Below are positions 25,882 to 33,080 of a DNA stretch of 64,000 bases, in pieces (position 1 is the stretch's first letter; the number at the start of each line of letters is the position of its first letter). The stretch is taken from positions 46,948 through 110,947 of the forward strand of contig CALEBN010000054.1 of assembly GCA_937943045.1 (NCBI GenBank). Direction: 5' to 3'. A model generated the notes under the pieces. It was not told the DNA's origin. It did no database searches and worked only from the letters and a program-made list of their open reading frames with translations. The DNA is from an uncultured Collinsella sp. (GTDB taxonomy: Bacteria > Actinomycetota > Coriobacteriia > Coriobacteriales > Coriobacteriaceae). Position numbers and translations under genes: made by a program.

Positions 25882-27063
25882 CTACAACTGCTCTGCCGGA
25901 CGCTCGGGCGAGCTAAAGCCGGAGTCAAACGTGACGACGCATGATGCATCGGGCCTGCGCTCGTGCACGATATGCGTCACGCGTTCCAACAGCTCGTCGT
26001 CGGAGATGTGAAAGTCGTCGGGACGCACCAGGTCAAATGACACAAGGTCATCGTGTTCGTGCAAGTCGTGGATGGAAAGCGCGGGGTCGATCTGCGCTAC
26101 GCCGCGCTTGACCCAGCCGCGTAGATCGTCACCGGTTGTTGCAATGGGGTCGCAGTGCAGCGTGATGGCGATGCCCATCTGACGTTTGATGTCGTGTTCG
26201 ATGGTGTCCAGAATCTCGTGGTGCTCAAAGGCATCGCCCTCGCCGGGCATTTCCACGTGTGCACTGGCAAACTGACGGCCGGGGCCGTAGTCGTGCACCA
26301 TAAGGTCGTGCGTGCCCAGGACCTGGGGGTACGACATAATCCTGTCGCGGATTTCCTGGACGAGCTTGGGGTCGGGCGCTTGTCCCAGCAGCGGGCTGAT
26401 GGCGTCGCGCACCAGGCCCATGCCGCTGATGCAAATGAAGATGCCCACGCCCAGACCTGCCCAGCCGTCGAGATCAAAGCCTGTCGTCTGCGAAATAAGC
26501 GCCGCCGCCAAGACCGAACCCGAGGCGATGACATCGTTTTTGGAGTCCTGCGCCGTGGCGATGAGCGTCTCCGAGTCGATGCGATCGCCCAACGTGCGGT
26601 TGAATGCGGCCATCCAGAGCTTAACGAGCATGGATGTAGCCAGTGCCGCAAGGGAAACGAGCGTGTAAGCGGTGGGGGAGGGCTTGATGATCTTGGTAAT
26701 GGACTCGAGCACCAGGTTGATGCCGACGGCACAAACGAGGACGGCGACAAACAGACCGGCGAGGTATTCGTAGCGGCCGTGGCCATAGGGGTGACCTTCG
26801 TCGGCCGGGCGGCTGGCAAGGCGGAACCCGAGCAGGCTCACGATGTTGCTCGAGGCGTCGGAGAGGTTGTTGAAGGCGTCGGCGATAAGCGAGACAGAGC
26901 CGGCGAGCAGACCCGCGATGCCCTTGGCTAGGCACAGGGTAATGTTGAGACCAATGCAAATGAGGCTTGCGACAAAGCCCGCGTTGGTGCGGCAAGCCGT
27001 ATCGACCGGCTCGTCCTCGCTGCCGGGAACAAGCGTATGTACCAGCCGATTTACAAATAGCAT
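25882..27063 (-). CDS. Cation diffusion facilitator (CDF) family transporter
   Basis: A 393-residue integral membrane metal/proton antiporter. The family signature is clear: SLIADAFNNLSDASSNIVSL in TM2, HPYGHGRYEY in the loop, TAQDSKNDVIASGSVL in TM5, six membrane segments in the first 230 residues and a long cytoplasmic C-terminus (about 250-393) rich in His and Asp. I chose ATG 27063 (MLFVNRLVHT) because GAGGA lies 8 bases upstream and a TACACTAT -10-like site is just before; ATG 27084 or a start at 27222 are possible but lack ribosome sites. Metal specificity (Zn, Mn, Fe) cannot be read from the sequence. It is convergent with the PASTA-like gene and divergent from the zinc-ribbon protein gene. 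Confidence 0.9.
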   Translation of the reverse strand: MLFVNRLVHTLVPGSEDEPVDTACRTNAGFVASLICIGLNITLCLAKGIAGLLAGSVSLIADAFNNLSDASSNIVSLLGFRLASRPADEGHPYGHGRYEYLAGLFVAVLVCAVGINLVLESITKIIKPSPTAYTLVSLAALATSMLVKLWMAAFNRTLGDRIDSETLIATAQDSKNDVIASGSVLAAALISQTTGFDLDGWAGLGVGIFICISGMGLVRDAISPLLGQAPDPKLVQEIRDRIMSYPQVLGTHDLMVHDYGPGRQFASAHVEMPGEGDAFEHHEILDTIEHDIKRQMGIAITLHCDPIATTGDDLRGWVKRGVAQIDPALSIHDLHEHDDLVSFDLVRPDDFHISDDELLERVTHIVHERRPDASCVVTFDSGFSSPERPAEQL

Positions 27064-27281
27064 GGCAATCGTCCTCACAATCATGGTTAAGGGGATAGTG
27101 TAGCTCGCATGGGCGCACCGTGCGCCGATGCTCAGAAAATGCAGCAATGGTCTGCTGGAGCTAACGAGCGGCCCTTCTTGTCCGACCAGGTGCTCCATTT
27201 TGGGCCACATGGGTATGGTCATGTGCTTGCCTGCCCGACATACTTAATGTCGACAGCCCCTGCGCAAAGGAGGATGTATCC

Positions 27282-28619
27282 ATGGACGAGATGTTTGCCA
27301 TTAAATGCCAAAACTGCGGCGGCCCTATGTACTCACACCAGGCTAAACGCAGCTTTGAGTGCGCCTATTGCGGCACGGTCGTTCCGTGGCAGGCCGATGC
27401 GGGGGAGCCCAAGAGCGCCCTGGGCATTCGCCATACGCCGCTGACGGTTGTCGATGGGCTACTTAAGCTCACCCATGTGTCGCAACTCGAGCGCCCGGAG
27501 GACCCGGACTGGTATTTCTTTAATTCACACTGGCGCAATCAGTCGGTTCTGGAGCATCTGCTGTGGGAGGACCGCGGCACGGCGCAGGAGTTCCAAGAAG
27601 CCACGCACGTGAGCATTCCCTGCCCCTTCTGCGGCGCGTCCTTTGAAGGCGAGTCCACTCAGCGCGTGTTTGAGTGCCCGTCCTGCGGAAATAAGATCGG
27701 CGTCGCCGACCTTCTCAAGCCCGGTACCTTTAGCAAGCGCCTGACCATGGGCGTGGGTGCCGAGTATGTGCCTGAGCAGGGTATTCCCTGCGAAATCTCG
27801 CCGCAGCAGGCGCGTGCCAACGCGCTGCAGCTGGTGCGCCAGTACCCCGACGCCTTTGCCGGGCACGACGTGGAAGACGCGATTCAAAATGACATGATGC
27901 TCTTCTACTTCCCCATGGCGCTCGCGGACCTGCGCATGATGGCGTCCTTCCCGGGCAAGGGGCTGAGCAAGGAGACCCTGGTGTACTACGAGGTGCTCGA
28001 CTGGGCGTATCCGCGGGCAAACTACCTGGACGTTCGCCTTATGGGCATTCTGGAGCCATGGGACTTTGCCAAGGTTGGGCCGTTTGACCCGGCCATGCAG
28101 GAAGGTGACTTCCGCGTTGTCTCCGTCGATGCGTCTACCAAGGACCAGGTGGTCATTGATAAGCTGGCGCTCGACATTGCCGGCAACGATGCCGAGGCGG
28201 TGCTGGGGCTCAATAAAAAGAGCATCCGCACCTGGGCGCGCAAGGCTCGCAAGCATAAGGACGGCCTGGTGATGGTACCGGTCTACTTTGTCGATCGCCC
28301 AGCGACGGACAGCCGCGATGGCGAGCAGGTGCGCATTGCCGTAAACGGCCAGACGGGCCGCGCGGCCGCGGTGGTGTTTAGCGACAAGCGTGAGACGCAT
28401 GTGGTGGCGCCGCTCAACCCGAGCCTACATCTATCGAACGAAAGTACCGTGCATGCCACGCCCATCGAGGTCAAATACGTTAAATCGCCCTTCCTATACC
28501 AGATCGTGCGTCGTGGAGACGGCGAACAGCCGCGTCAGGTGGCAGCGGTTGCCGAGGGTTCCTACCGAGAAGAAAAGCCCAAACGCAAGGGGCTGCTTGC
28601 AGCGATCTTTGGGAAGTAG
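27282..28619 (+). CDS. Protein with two zinc ribbons, function unknown
   Basis: 445 residues. Two CxxC-CxxC zinc ribbons are visible: CQNC (9-12) with CAYC (27-30), and CPFC with CPSC near 113-136. After these the protein is soluble with no membrane segment or signal peptide, and contains GLNKKSIRTWARKARK and a basic C-terminal tail (KPKRKGLLAAIFGK). AAAGGAGG precedes ATG 27282 with 8-base spacing. Similar multi-ribbon proteins occur across Coriobacteriia as hypothetical proteins. The divergent neighbour is a metal transporter, so metal sensing is possible, but the ribbons may equally be structural. Confidence 0.8.
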   Translation: MDEMFAIKCQNCGGPMYSHQAKRSFECAYCGTVVPWQADAGEPKSALGIRHTPLTVVDGLLKLTHVSQLERPEDPDWYFFNSHWRNQSVLEHLLWEDRGTAQEFQEATHVSIPCPFCGASFEGESTQRVFECPSCGNKIGVADLLKPGTFSKRLTMGVGAEYVPEQGIPCEISPQQARANALQLVRQYPDAFAGHDVEDAIQNDMMLFYFPMALADLRMMASFPGKGLSKETLVYYEVLDWAYPRANYLDVRLMGILEPWDFAKVGPFDPAMQEGDFRVVSVDASTKDQVVIDKLALDIAGNDAEAVLGLNKKSIRTWARKARKHKDGLVMVPVYFVDRPATDSRDGEQVRIAVNGQTGRAAAVVFSDKRETHVVAPLNPSLHLSNESTVHATPIEVKYVKSPFLYQIVRRGDGEQPRQVAAVAEGSYREEKPKRKGLLAAIFGK

Positions 28620-28661
28620 GGGAGCGGTGCCGGTTGGCGCTGTAACTTGAAGGTTAGGGCT

Positions 28662-28695
28662 ACGGGGCAGCTCGCAGGAGTGCGGGCTGCCCCGT
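28662..28695. repeat. 15-bp hairpin after the zinc-ribbon gene
   Basis: acggggcagctcgca (28662-28676) pairs with 28681-28695 with one G-U, around a 4-base loop. There is no T run, so it may be a Rho-assisted or mRNA-end hairpin. Confidence 0.6.
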
Positions 28696-28772
28696 GCTGA
28701 GTGCCGCGCAGATGCTGTCCGTGATTAAAGCTGTGGCGGAAAAGCCCAGCCGAGGCGAGGTCTTAAACTGCT

Positions 28773-28955
28773 CTAATAGAGTGCCTGAGGTTCAGGCTTG
28801 ATTTTTGACGGCTTGCCGGTCTTCAGACACTTCTCTATCTCGGCAATGGGGTCACTCATGCAGTAGGCGTAGCACCTTTCGTGAAAGACCCGTTCGTACT
28901 CACGCATAAGGCGATCCAGCTTTGCGCTGTCGTCCTTGTTGAGGTAGATGTACAC
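28773..28955 (-). CDS. Small protein with C-terminal KTGxP motif (paralogue of the 29232 gene product)
   Basis: About 60 residues if translation starts at GTG 28955, which AAGGGG precedes; a start at ATG 28988 would give 71 residues. The C-terminal part IEKCLKTGKPSKIKPEPQALY closely resembles the end of the neighbouring small protein at 29232 (VEKALKTGEPFKCEAPKGCIL). Charged and soluble, with no known domain that I recognise. Two diverged copies keeping the same tail support both being real genes of one family. It may be an uncharacterised accessory small protein; no function can be assigned. Confidence 0.6.
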   Translation of the reverse strand: MYIYLNKDDSAKLDRLMREYERVFHERCYAYCMSDPIAEIEKCLKTGKPSKIKPEPQALY

Positions 28956-29115
28956 GTTAGCCCCTTCTCGACTCTCCAAGTATCTCATTGAATAATTTAT
29001 CCGATTTCATGGAACTCGCTAAGGAAATGTCCACCATGGGTATGCGGGGAAATGCCTGGGTGCGCATGGTTCATAATGCACATTGGAATTACGAGTTGTA
29101 TCGTATTTTGAAGTA

Positions 29116-29140
29116 GTGCCGATTTAACGGATAATCGAGC
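29116..29140. repeat. Degenerate 25-bp repeat, copy 1
   Basis: gtgccgatttaacggataat (29116-29135) plus cgagc. Similar copies sit at 29565-29589 and 30366-30390; about 18 of 25 positions agree across all three. Confidence 0.5.
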
Positions 29141-29231
29141 ACGAAGGCCGCTAAGGACGAATTGCTTGAGCTGACGGGAGACCGTTTCTAAGACCACTCG
29201 CGAGGTCCGATTAGCTGGATAGAGAGATGGT

Positions 29232-29414
29232 GTGATGAAGAAGGCCGATATAAAGACTGCTGATGAAGCGATAGAGGCGCACATGGAGCGCTTCGGCTTT
29301 ATCCCGTGGGGTCTTTCTACCATGGCAGACGAGTACATAGTCGCTGCGGTTGAGAAGGCCCTTAAGACCGGGGAGCCGTTCAAGTGCGAAGCCCCCAAGG
29401 GATGTATTTTGTAG
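29232..29414 (+). CDS. Small protein with C-terminal KTGxP motif
   Basis: 60 residues (MMKKADIKTADEAIEAHMER, then FGFIPWGLSTMADEYIVAAV and the KTGEP tail). ATG 29232 or 29235; the upstream region (GGATAGAGAGATGGTG) gives a weak ribosome site. The tail VEKALKTGEPFKCEAP matches the minus-strand small protein at 28773. Predicted soluble and mainly helical. Function unknown. It lies in an AT-richer accessory stretch between the core gene blocks. Confidence 0.6.
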   Translation: MMKKADIKTADEAIEAHMERFGFIPWGLSTMADEYIVAAVEKALKTGEPFKCEAPKGCIL

Positions 29415-29564
29415 GGCGCGTTTGTTCGGCCGTTGGGAAGCCCTGCTCCGGCGGAACCTTTTCCATGTCGTGCAACTGGAGCGTGGCTGGGTGTCCAACA
29501 GGTCTACGCATTTGCGGTTTTTGAGCAGCGTCGATCCAGCTGGGAGCCGTTGCGTTTCGGAGCG

Positions 29565-29589
29565 GTGCCGATCCAACTGGTAATCAAAC
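29565..29589. repeat. Degenerate 25-bp repeat, copy 2
   Basis: gtgccgatccaactggtaat (29565-29584) plus caaac; see copies at 29116 and 30366. Confidence 0.5.
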
Positions 29590-29663
29590 GACAATATAAT
29601 CTGTTGCTACCACAAGCTGGCGGCTGCCACGAGTGGTCGCCCTCGTCTGGAGTTGATGTCACC

Positions 29664-29804
29664 ATGTCCGATGCAAACGCCGAGTTTATCGACGCGTTAA
29701 TCCGGCTGTTGCTCGAGCCGGTAATTTTCCCCTTTACGCTATTTCTGATTATCGCTGCGATAGCAATTATTATCGCAATCCTTAATATCCTACTGGGCGG
29801 CTAG
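29664..29804 (+). CDS. Small single-pass membrane protein, unknown
   Basis: 46 residues: a short polar start (MSDANAEFIDALIRLL) followed by a very hydrophobic helix of about 25 residues ending in LNILLGG. Start ATG 29664; GGAG lies 11 bases upstream, which is rather far. It looks like a genuine small membrane protein, since the hydrophobic run is Ile-rich and unlike chance frames in this genome, but it might be spurious. Confidence 0.45.
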   Translation: MSDANAEFIDALIRLLLEPVIFPFTLFLIIAAIAIIIAILNILLGG

Positions 29805-30156
29805 CGGCTCCCGTATCGATAAAGCGGGCGTAGCGCCCGACGCCGGTTTTTGGGGCGGTTTCAATACTCATAATGGAGTGTGCGCTATGCCTCCGACCGC
29901 GCCATGGACCTGTTGAAAGTTGGTCTACGTGCGCACGTTGGCTTTCGTCGGCGGTTCGTCCGACGGGCATATAGATGCGGTAGATGTAAATAAACGGTGG
30001 AGCGACTGCAAAGGAGCCGTCTCACTGGGTAAAATCAGGTTGTGCCGCGGAACCCGCTCCTCAGCTAGTCACACTTCGGAAGCGCGGGCAACGCAGGTAT
30101 TATCGTCTAAAGGGCCGGCTGCAACCGGCCCTTTTCATGACTCCCTTCGCTATCCG
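29805..30156. other. Intergenic stretch (352 bases) with one terminator
   Basis: No convincing protein gene. It contains a short gggcg-cgccc hairpin near 29823-29836 and the terminator hairpin at 30108-30138. The part between about 29880 and 30105 shows neither a ribosome site nor a sustained frame, and could hold a small RNA ending at the hairpin. Confidence 0.4.
30108..30138. terminator. Terminator hairpin downstream of the 30-residue peptide gene
   Basis: aaagggccgg-ctgcaa-ccggccctttt: a 9- to 10-bp stem with 4 T residues on the plus strand and a shorter T run on the minus strand. It lies 19 bases past the stop of the minus-strand small gene, and could also end an unseen plus-strand transcript. 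Confidence 0.7.
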
Positions 30157-30249
30157 TTACTGCTTATATTCCCGCCAGATCGAGTAGAGGTTCCGGGCAA
30201 TGCCGGTCACATACATCGAGAGGCGCAGGATTTCAAGAAACAAGTTCAT
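30157..30249 (-). CDS. Possible 30-residue membrane-active peptide gene
   Basis: Minus-strand ATG 30249 to TAA 30157 encodes 30 residues beginning MNLFLEILRLSMYVTG and ending YSIWREYKQ. GGGGTGAAG lies 5 bases before the ATG and a terminator hairpin follows within 20 bases, so it has the outline of a complete tiny gene. The composition (amphipathic/hydrophobic core, charged C-terminus) resembles small membrane peptides, including type I toxins of the Fst/Ldr kind, but there is no sequence proof. A TAAAAT -10-like element (complement near 30311-30316) lies upstream. Confidence 0.4.
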   Translation of the reverse strand: MNLFLEILRLSMYVTGIARNLYSIWREYKQ

Positions 30250-30365
30250 AGGCTTCACCCCAATCGGAGATCGGAGCGTTGCCCGCAGGCGGATTCCGCG
30301 GCAGTCAAGATTTTACCTCACAGGCCGCGGTGGGAGACATCCTGCCCATCCCATGGTTCGGAACA

Positions 30366-30390
30366 GTGTCGATCTAACGGGCAATCAAAC
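30366..30390. repeat. Degenerate 25-bp repeat, copy 3
   Basis: gtgtcgatctaacgggcaat (30366-30385) plus caaac; ends 3 bases before the stop of the 73-residue gene. Confidence 0.5.
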
Positions 30391-30392
30391 CT

Positions 30393-30614
30393 CTAGCACT
30401 CTTTGAATTGAGCAAACATCTCCCCGAAGAAGCTGGGCCCGGATGGCTCATAAATGAGTGAGCCGCCATCTTCGCTCCGGTAGACCCCGCAGGGGAGGTA
30501 ACGCCCGTCGGGGAGGACATAGAGGTTGGCTTTTTCCTTCAGTCCTGCTGGAAATAGCGGAATCCCGTTTTCGTCCACTCGGAACTCGTCTATATTTGCG
30601 ATCTTCCTCTCCAT
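30393..30614 (-). CDS. Small hypothetical protein downstream of ADP-ribosylglycohydrolase
   Basis: 73 residues (MERKIANIDEFRVDENGIPL, then FPAGLKEKANLYVLPDGRYLP and so on), soluble, with a Gly/Pro-rich middle and a C-terminal FKEC. A strong ribosome site (AGGAGG) lies 5 bases before ATG 30614. It begins 32 bases after the ADP-ribosylglycohydrolase stop on the same strand, so the two are probably one operon. I recognise no domain. It could be a partner or an immunity-type protein; that is only context. Confidence 0.7.
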   Translation of the reverse strand: MERKIANIDEFRVDENGIPLFPAGLKEKANLYVLPDGRYLPCGVYRSEDGGSLIYEPSGPSFFGEMFAQFKEC

Positions 30615-30646
30615 GACGCCTCCTGCCTTATTTCTTGAATGGCGCC

Positions 30647-31435
30647 CTAAAACAGGCAGCTCTCAATCAGCTCTTTTCCGCGCAGGGTGTCGATCCACTC
30701 CCGTGGAATTGCGTCGATGCCGTATGCCGTGCCGGCGAGGGCGCCTGCGACGGCTGCGGTGGTATCGGTGTCGTCGCCTAGGTTGACGGCGGCAAGCACG
30801 CAATCTTCGTAGCTGTTAGTGTTGACGAAGCACCAGGTGGCTGCCTTAAGCGTGTCGCGTACGAAGCCACCTGACTTGATCTCCTGCTCAGGCATGCCTT
30901 TCAGATGGAGTGCCCACGAGGGGAACGCGTCGTTCATCACATCCCTCATCAGCTCGACAAATATGATGCATGCATCGGTCGACGTTCTGTGGGCGTGCGT
31001 AATTGCGGAGACCTCGCGGATCTCGTTGTTCGTCGCATCGGTGAACGCCAGGGGAGCGATACGCATGAGCGAGCCGTTGCCGTTGTCGCGCTCGCCGGAG
31101 CCTCCTTTGCCGGTGTGCAAGGCGCGGGCGGTCGTGCCGCCGTAATCGAAAACGCCGTCGATTGTATACTCGCCACGGGCAATCCAGCCGATGAACTTGT
31201 CGCGCATGTCCGCGGTGTCGATGTGCCCGAGCTCCCTAATCGAGTCACAGGTAGCAAGCGTCATGGACGTGTCGTCGCTCCAGGTGCCGGCGGGCTGCCC
31301 ATGCGTGCCGTAGCCGATCATGTCCGTGCATTTGAACGTGCCGCGGGGCCTAAACTCGTAAGGAACGCCCAGCGCGTCGCCGACGGCAAGCCCATAGATG
31401 CAGTCGCGTAGCGTCGTTTTCGGTCTGTCTGTCAT
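30647..31435 (-). CDS. ADP-ribosylglycohydrolase family protein (DraG-like)
   Basis: 262 residues. Members remove ADP-ribose from proteins or nucleic acids using two magnesium ions. Visible motifs: GLAVGDALGVPYEF (about 14-27), the metal motif WSDDTSMTLA (about 52-61), GNGSLMRIAPLA, and the C-terminal metal motif LGDDTDTTAAVAGALAG. AGAGGAG precedes ATG 31435. It sits 63 bases downstream of a DUF1016 nuclease gene and 32 bases upstream of a 73-residue gene, all on the minus strand. No ADP-ribosyltransferase is visible in the window, so the substrate is open: reversal of toxin action, NAD metabolism or defence are all possible. Confidence 0.92.
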   Translation of the reverse strand: MTDRPKTTLRDCIYGLAVGDALGVPYEFRPRGTFKCTDMIGYGTHGQPAGTWSDDTSMTLATCDSIRELGHIDTADMRDKFIGWIARGEYTIDGVFDYGGTTARALHTGKGGSGERDNGNGSLMRIAPLAFTDATNNEIREVSAITHAHRTSTDACIIFVELMRDVMNDAFPSWALHLKGMPEQEIKSGGFVRDTLKAATWCFVNTNSYEDCVLAAVNLGDDTDTTAAVAGALAGTAYGIDAIPREWIDTLRGKELIESCLF

Positions 31436-31498
31436 GGAGCGCTCCTCTTATGTCGGGGGATATGAAACGCCGTCGGGGGTATCGGTCGCAACGTGCTG

Positions 31499-32548
31499 CT
31501 ACCCTTGCGCTTCGCCATTAGTCGCTTCGTTGATGGCGCGGTACTCGGCACTCAGCTCGCGCGCCAGCTCTTCCTTACTTGGAAGATACGGCAGGTATTT
31601 GGCGGCAAATACTTGGTCGTTGTCTTCGGGCAGCGTGTACTCGACAATCGAATCGCTTTTGTCCGCGCAGAGCACGATGCCTATGGGCGGATTGTCGCCT
31701 TCGTTCATGAGCTCGCGCGTGTAGTAGTTCACATACATTTGCATCTGGCCCAGGTCCTGATGCGTAAGGTCATCGGTCTTAAGGTCGATGAGCACGAAGC
31801 AGCGCATCAGATAGTTGTAAAACACAAGGTCAATATAGAAGTGGCGCCCATCGAACGTGATACGCTTTTGGCGTGCCTCAAAAGCGAAACCACGGCCAAG
31901 CTCCAGCAGGAACTTCTGAAGATGCGTGATGAGCGCCTGCTCTAGATCGCTCTCGCGAAACGCAGTATCGTCCGAGAAACCTAAAAACTCCAGTACATAT
32001 GGGTCACGGATGATATCCTCGGGGCGACGAGCCGGGGCGCTCTTTTGGATTTCCTGGGTGACGGCCTCCTTGTCCTTGCTGGCAAGCAGGCGCTCGCGGA
32101 ACATGGTGTTGATCTGGCGCTCGAGCTGACGCGTGCTCCAGCGAGAATCGGCGCATTCGTTCATGTACCAGGTGCGAGCTTCGGGGTCAGGAATGCGTAT
32201 TAACCTGCGATAATGTGTCCAACTCAATTCGGGACGCAGTGAGTCCCGAATTGGAAATGCAAGATAGAACTGACGCATTTTACGCAGCTCTCTTGCTTCA
32301 AAACCTTTACCAAAATCCTTGGTAAGTCTGATTGCGAGGGCCTTGAGCAGCGCCTCTCCATACTTGGCGCGCTCCTCTCCGCCCTGTTCATCAACAATGC
32401 TCTTGCCGATCTCCCAATACGCCTCAACCATCGCAAAGTTAACGGCGGTATAGGCCTTGTCGCGAGCGGCGTTGAGAATCGAGGAAACCTGCTTGTAAAA
32501 AACTTCTGGCACGATTGCCGATTCTCCACGGTTTACCAGTTCGCCCAT
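31499..32548 (-). CDS. DUF1016/YhcG-type PD-(D/E)XK nuclease domain protein
   Basis: 349 residues. The N-terminal DUF1016 helical domain (AYWEIGKSIVDEQ, FEARELRKMRQFYLAFP, SWTHYRRLIRI) is followed by a nuclease-fold domain with DPYVLEFLGF, FYIDLVFYNYLMRCFVLIDL and the family's LKTDDLTHQDLGQMQMYVNYY. YhcG-like proteins are common near restriction and other accessory genes, and their activity is poorly known. Start is ATG 32548 or GTG 32551; the ribosome site is weak. It is the first of three minus-strand genes (nuclease, ADP-ribosylglycohydrolase, 73-residue protein) that may be transcribed together. Confidence 0.9.
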   Translation of the reverse strand: MGELVNRGESAIVPEVFYKQVSSILNAARDKAYTAVNFAMVEAYWEIGKSIVDEQGGEERAKYGEALLKALAIRLTKDFGKGFEARELRKMRQFYLAFPIRDSLRPELSWTHYRRLIRIPDPEARTWYMNECADSRWSTRQLERQINTMFRERLLASKDKEAVTQEIQKSAPARRPEDIIRDPYVLEFLGFSDDTAFRESDLEQALITHLQKFLLELGRGFAFEARQKRITFDGRHFYIDLVFYNYLMRCFVLIDLKTDDLTHQDLGQMQMYVNYYTRELMNEGDNPPIGIVLCADKSDSIVEYTLPEDNDQVFAAKYLPYLPSKEELARELSAEYRAINEATNGEAQG

Positions 32549-32716
32549 CACTGTCGCCCCACTTTCCTCTTGTGGAATGCATCTTTATCGTATTTAGTTT
32601 AAAGCCTCGCGCGGACACGAATTGCTGTGCTGTCTGGCACCTTCGCATGGGAGCCTTGCGGTGGTTAAAATGTGACCATAGAGGCAGTTTTAGCGAACCC
32701 CGCGGGAGTGACGCGT

Positions 32717-32986
32717 ATGGACAACAACACCTTGCTGTTTCAGGACAAGGGTTCGGGCGGGTTTAAAGACGTCAGGATTTACCCCAACCGCATCGAGGTG
32801 CTCAAGAAGGGCACTTTCGGCGGCAAGCATATCGAGATTGTCTACCTTAAGGACATCACGGGCGTTAACAGGATCAAGGGTCGCGACGTTTTTCTGGGCA
32901 ACAGGCTGTTGACTGCCTGTGTCTTTAGCCTGAGCAGCCGCTCCCAGGCCCAGGAATTTGTGAACGCGCTGAACATGGCGATGTAG
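32717..32986 (+). CDS. Small PH-like domain protein, unknown
   Basis: 89 residues from ATG 32717, which is preceded by CGGGAG; an in-frame GTG at 32672 is possible but has no ribosome site. KDVRIYPNRIEVLKKGTFGG, IEIVYLKDITGVNRI and the closing helix SRSQAQEFVNALNMAM have the strand-strand-helix rhythm of bacterial PH-like (DUF4429-type) domains. Soluble, with no signal peptide. A hairpin at 33015-33051 follows. Function unknown. Confidence 0.65.
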   Translation: MDNNTLLFQDKGSGGFKDVRIYPNRIEVLKKGTFGGKHIEIVYLKDITGVNRIKGRDVFLGNRLLTACVFSLSSRSQAQEFVNALNMAM

Positions 32987-33010
32987 CCGATAGCGGCGTT
33001 CGGGCCAAGG

Positions 33011-33051
33011 TAAAAATCGGGGGCACAGAACGGTGTTCTGCGCCCCCGATT
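33011..33051 (-). terminator. Terminator of the PI-PLC-like gene
   Basis: A long near-perfect stem (aatcgggggcacagaac, 33015-33031, against 33035-33051) is followed on the minus strand by a T run. It may also stop the plus-strand small gene. Confidence 0.85.
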
Positions 33052-33080
33052 GAGTCGATGTGTCTAAAAGGCCGGCTTGC

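Noticed and set aside
28997..29398. 133-codon minus-strand frame across the 60-residue gene
   Set aside because: No ribosome site and no coherent domain; it is the shadow of the plus-strand small gene that shares a tail motif with its neighbour.
29920..30396. 158-codon plus-strand frame in the accessory stretch
   Set aside because: Crosses a terminator hairpin, has no ribosome site and a random-looking composition.
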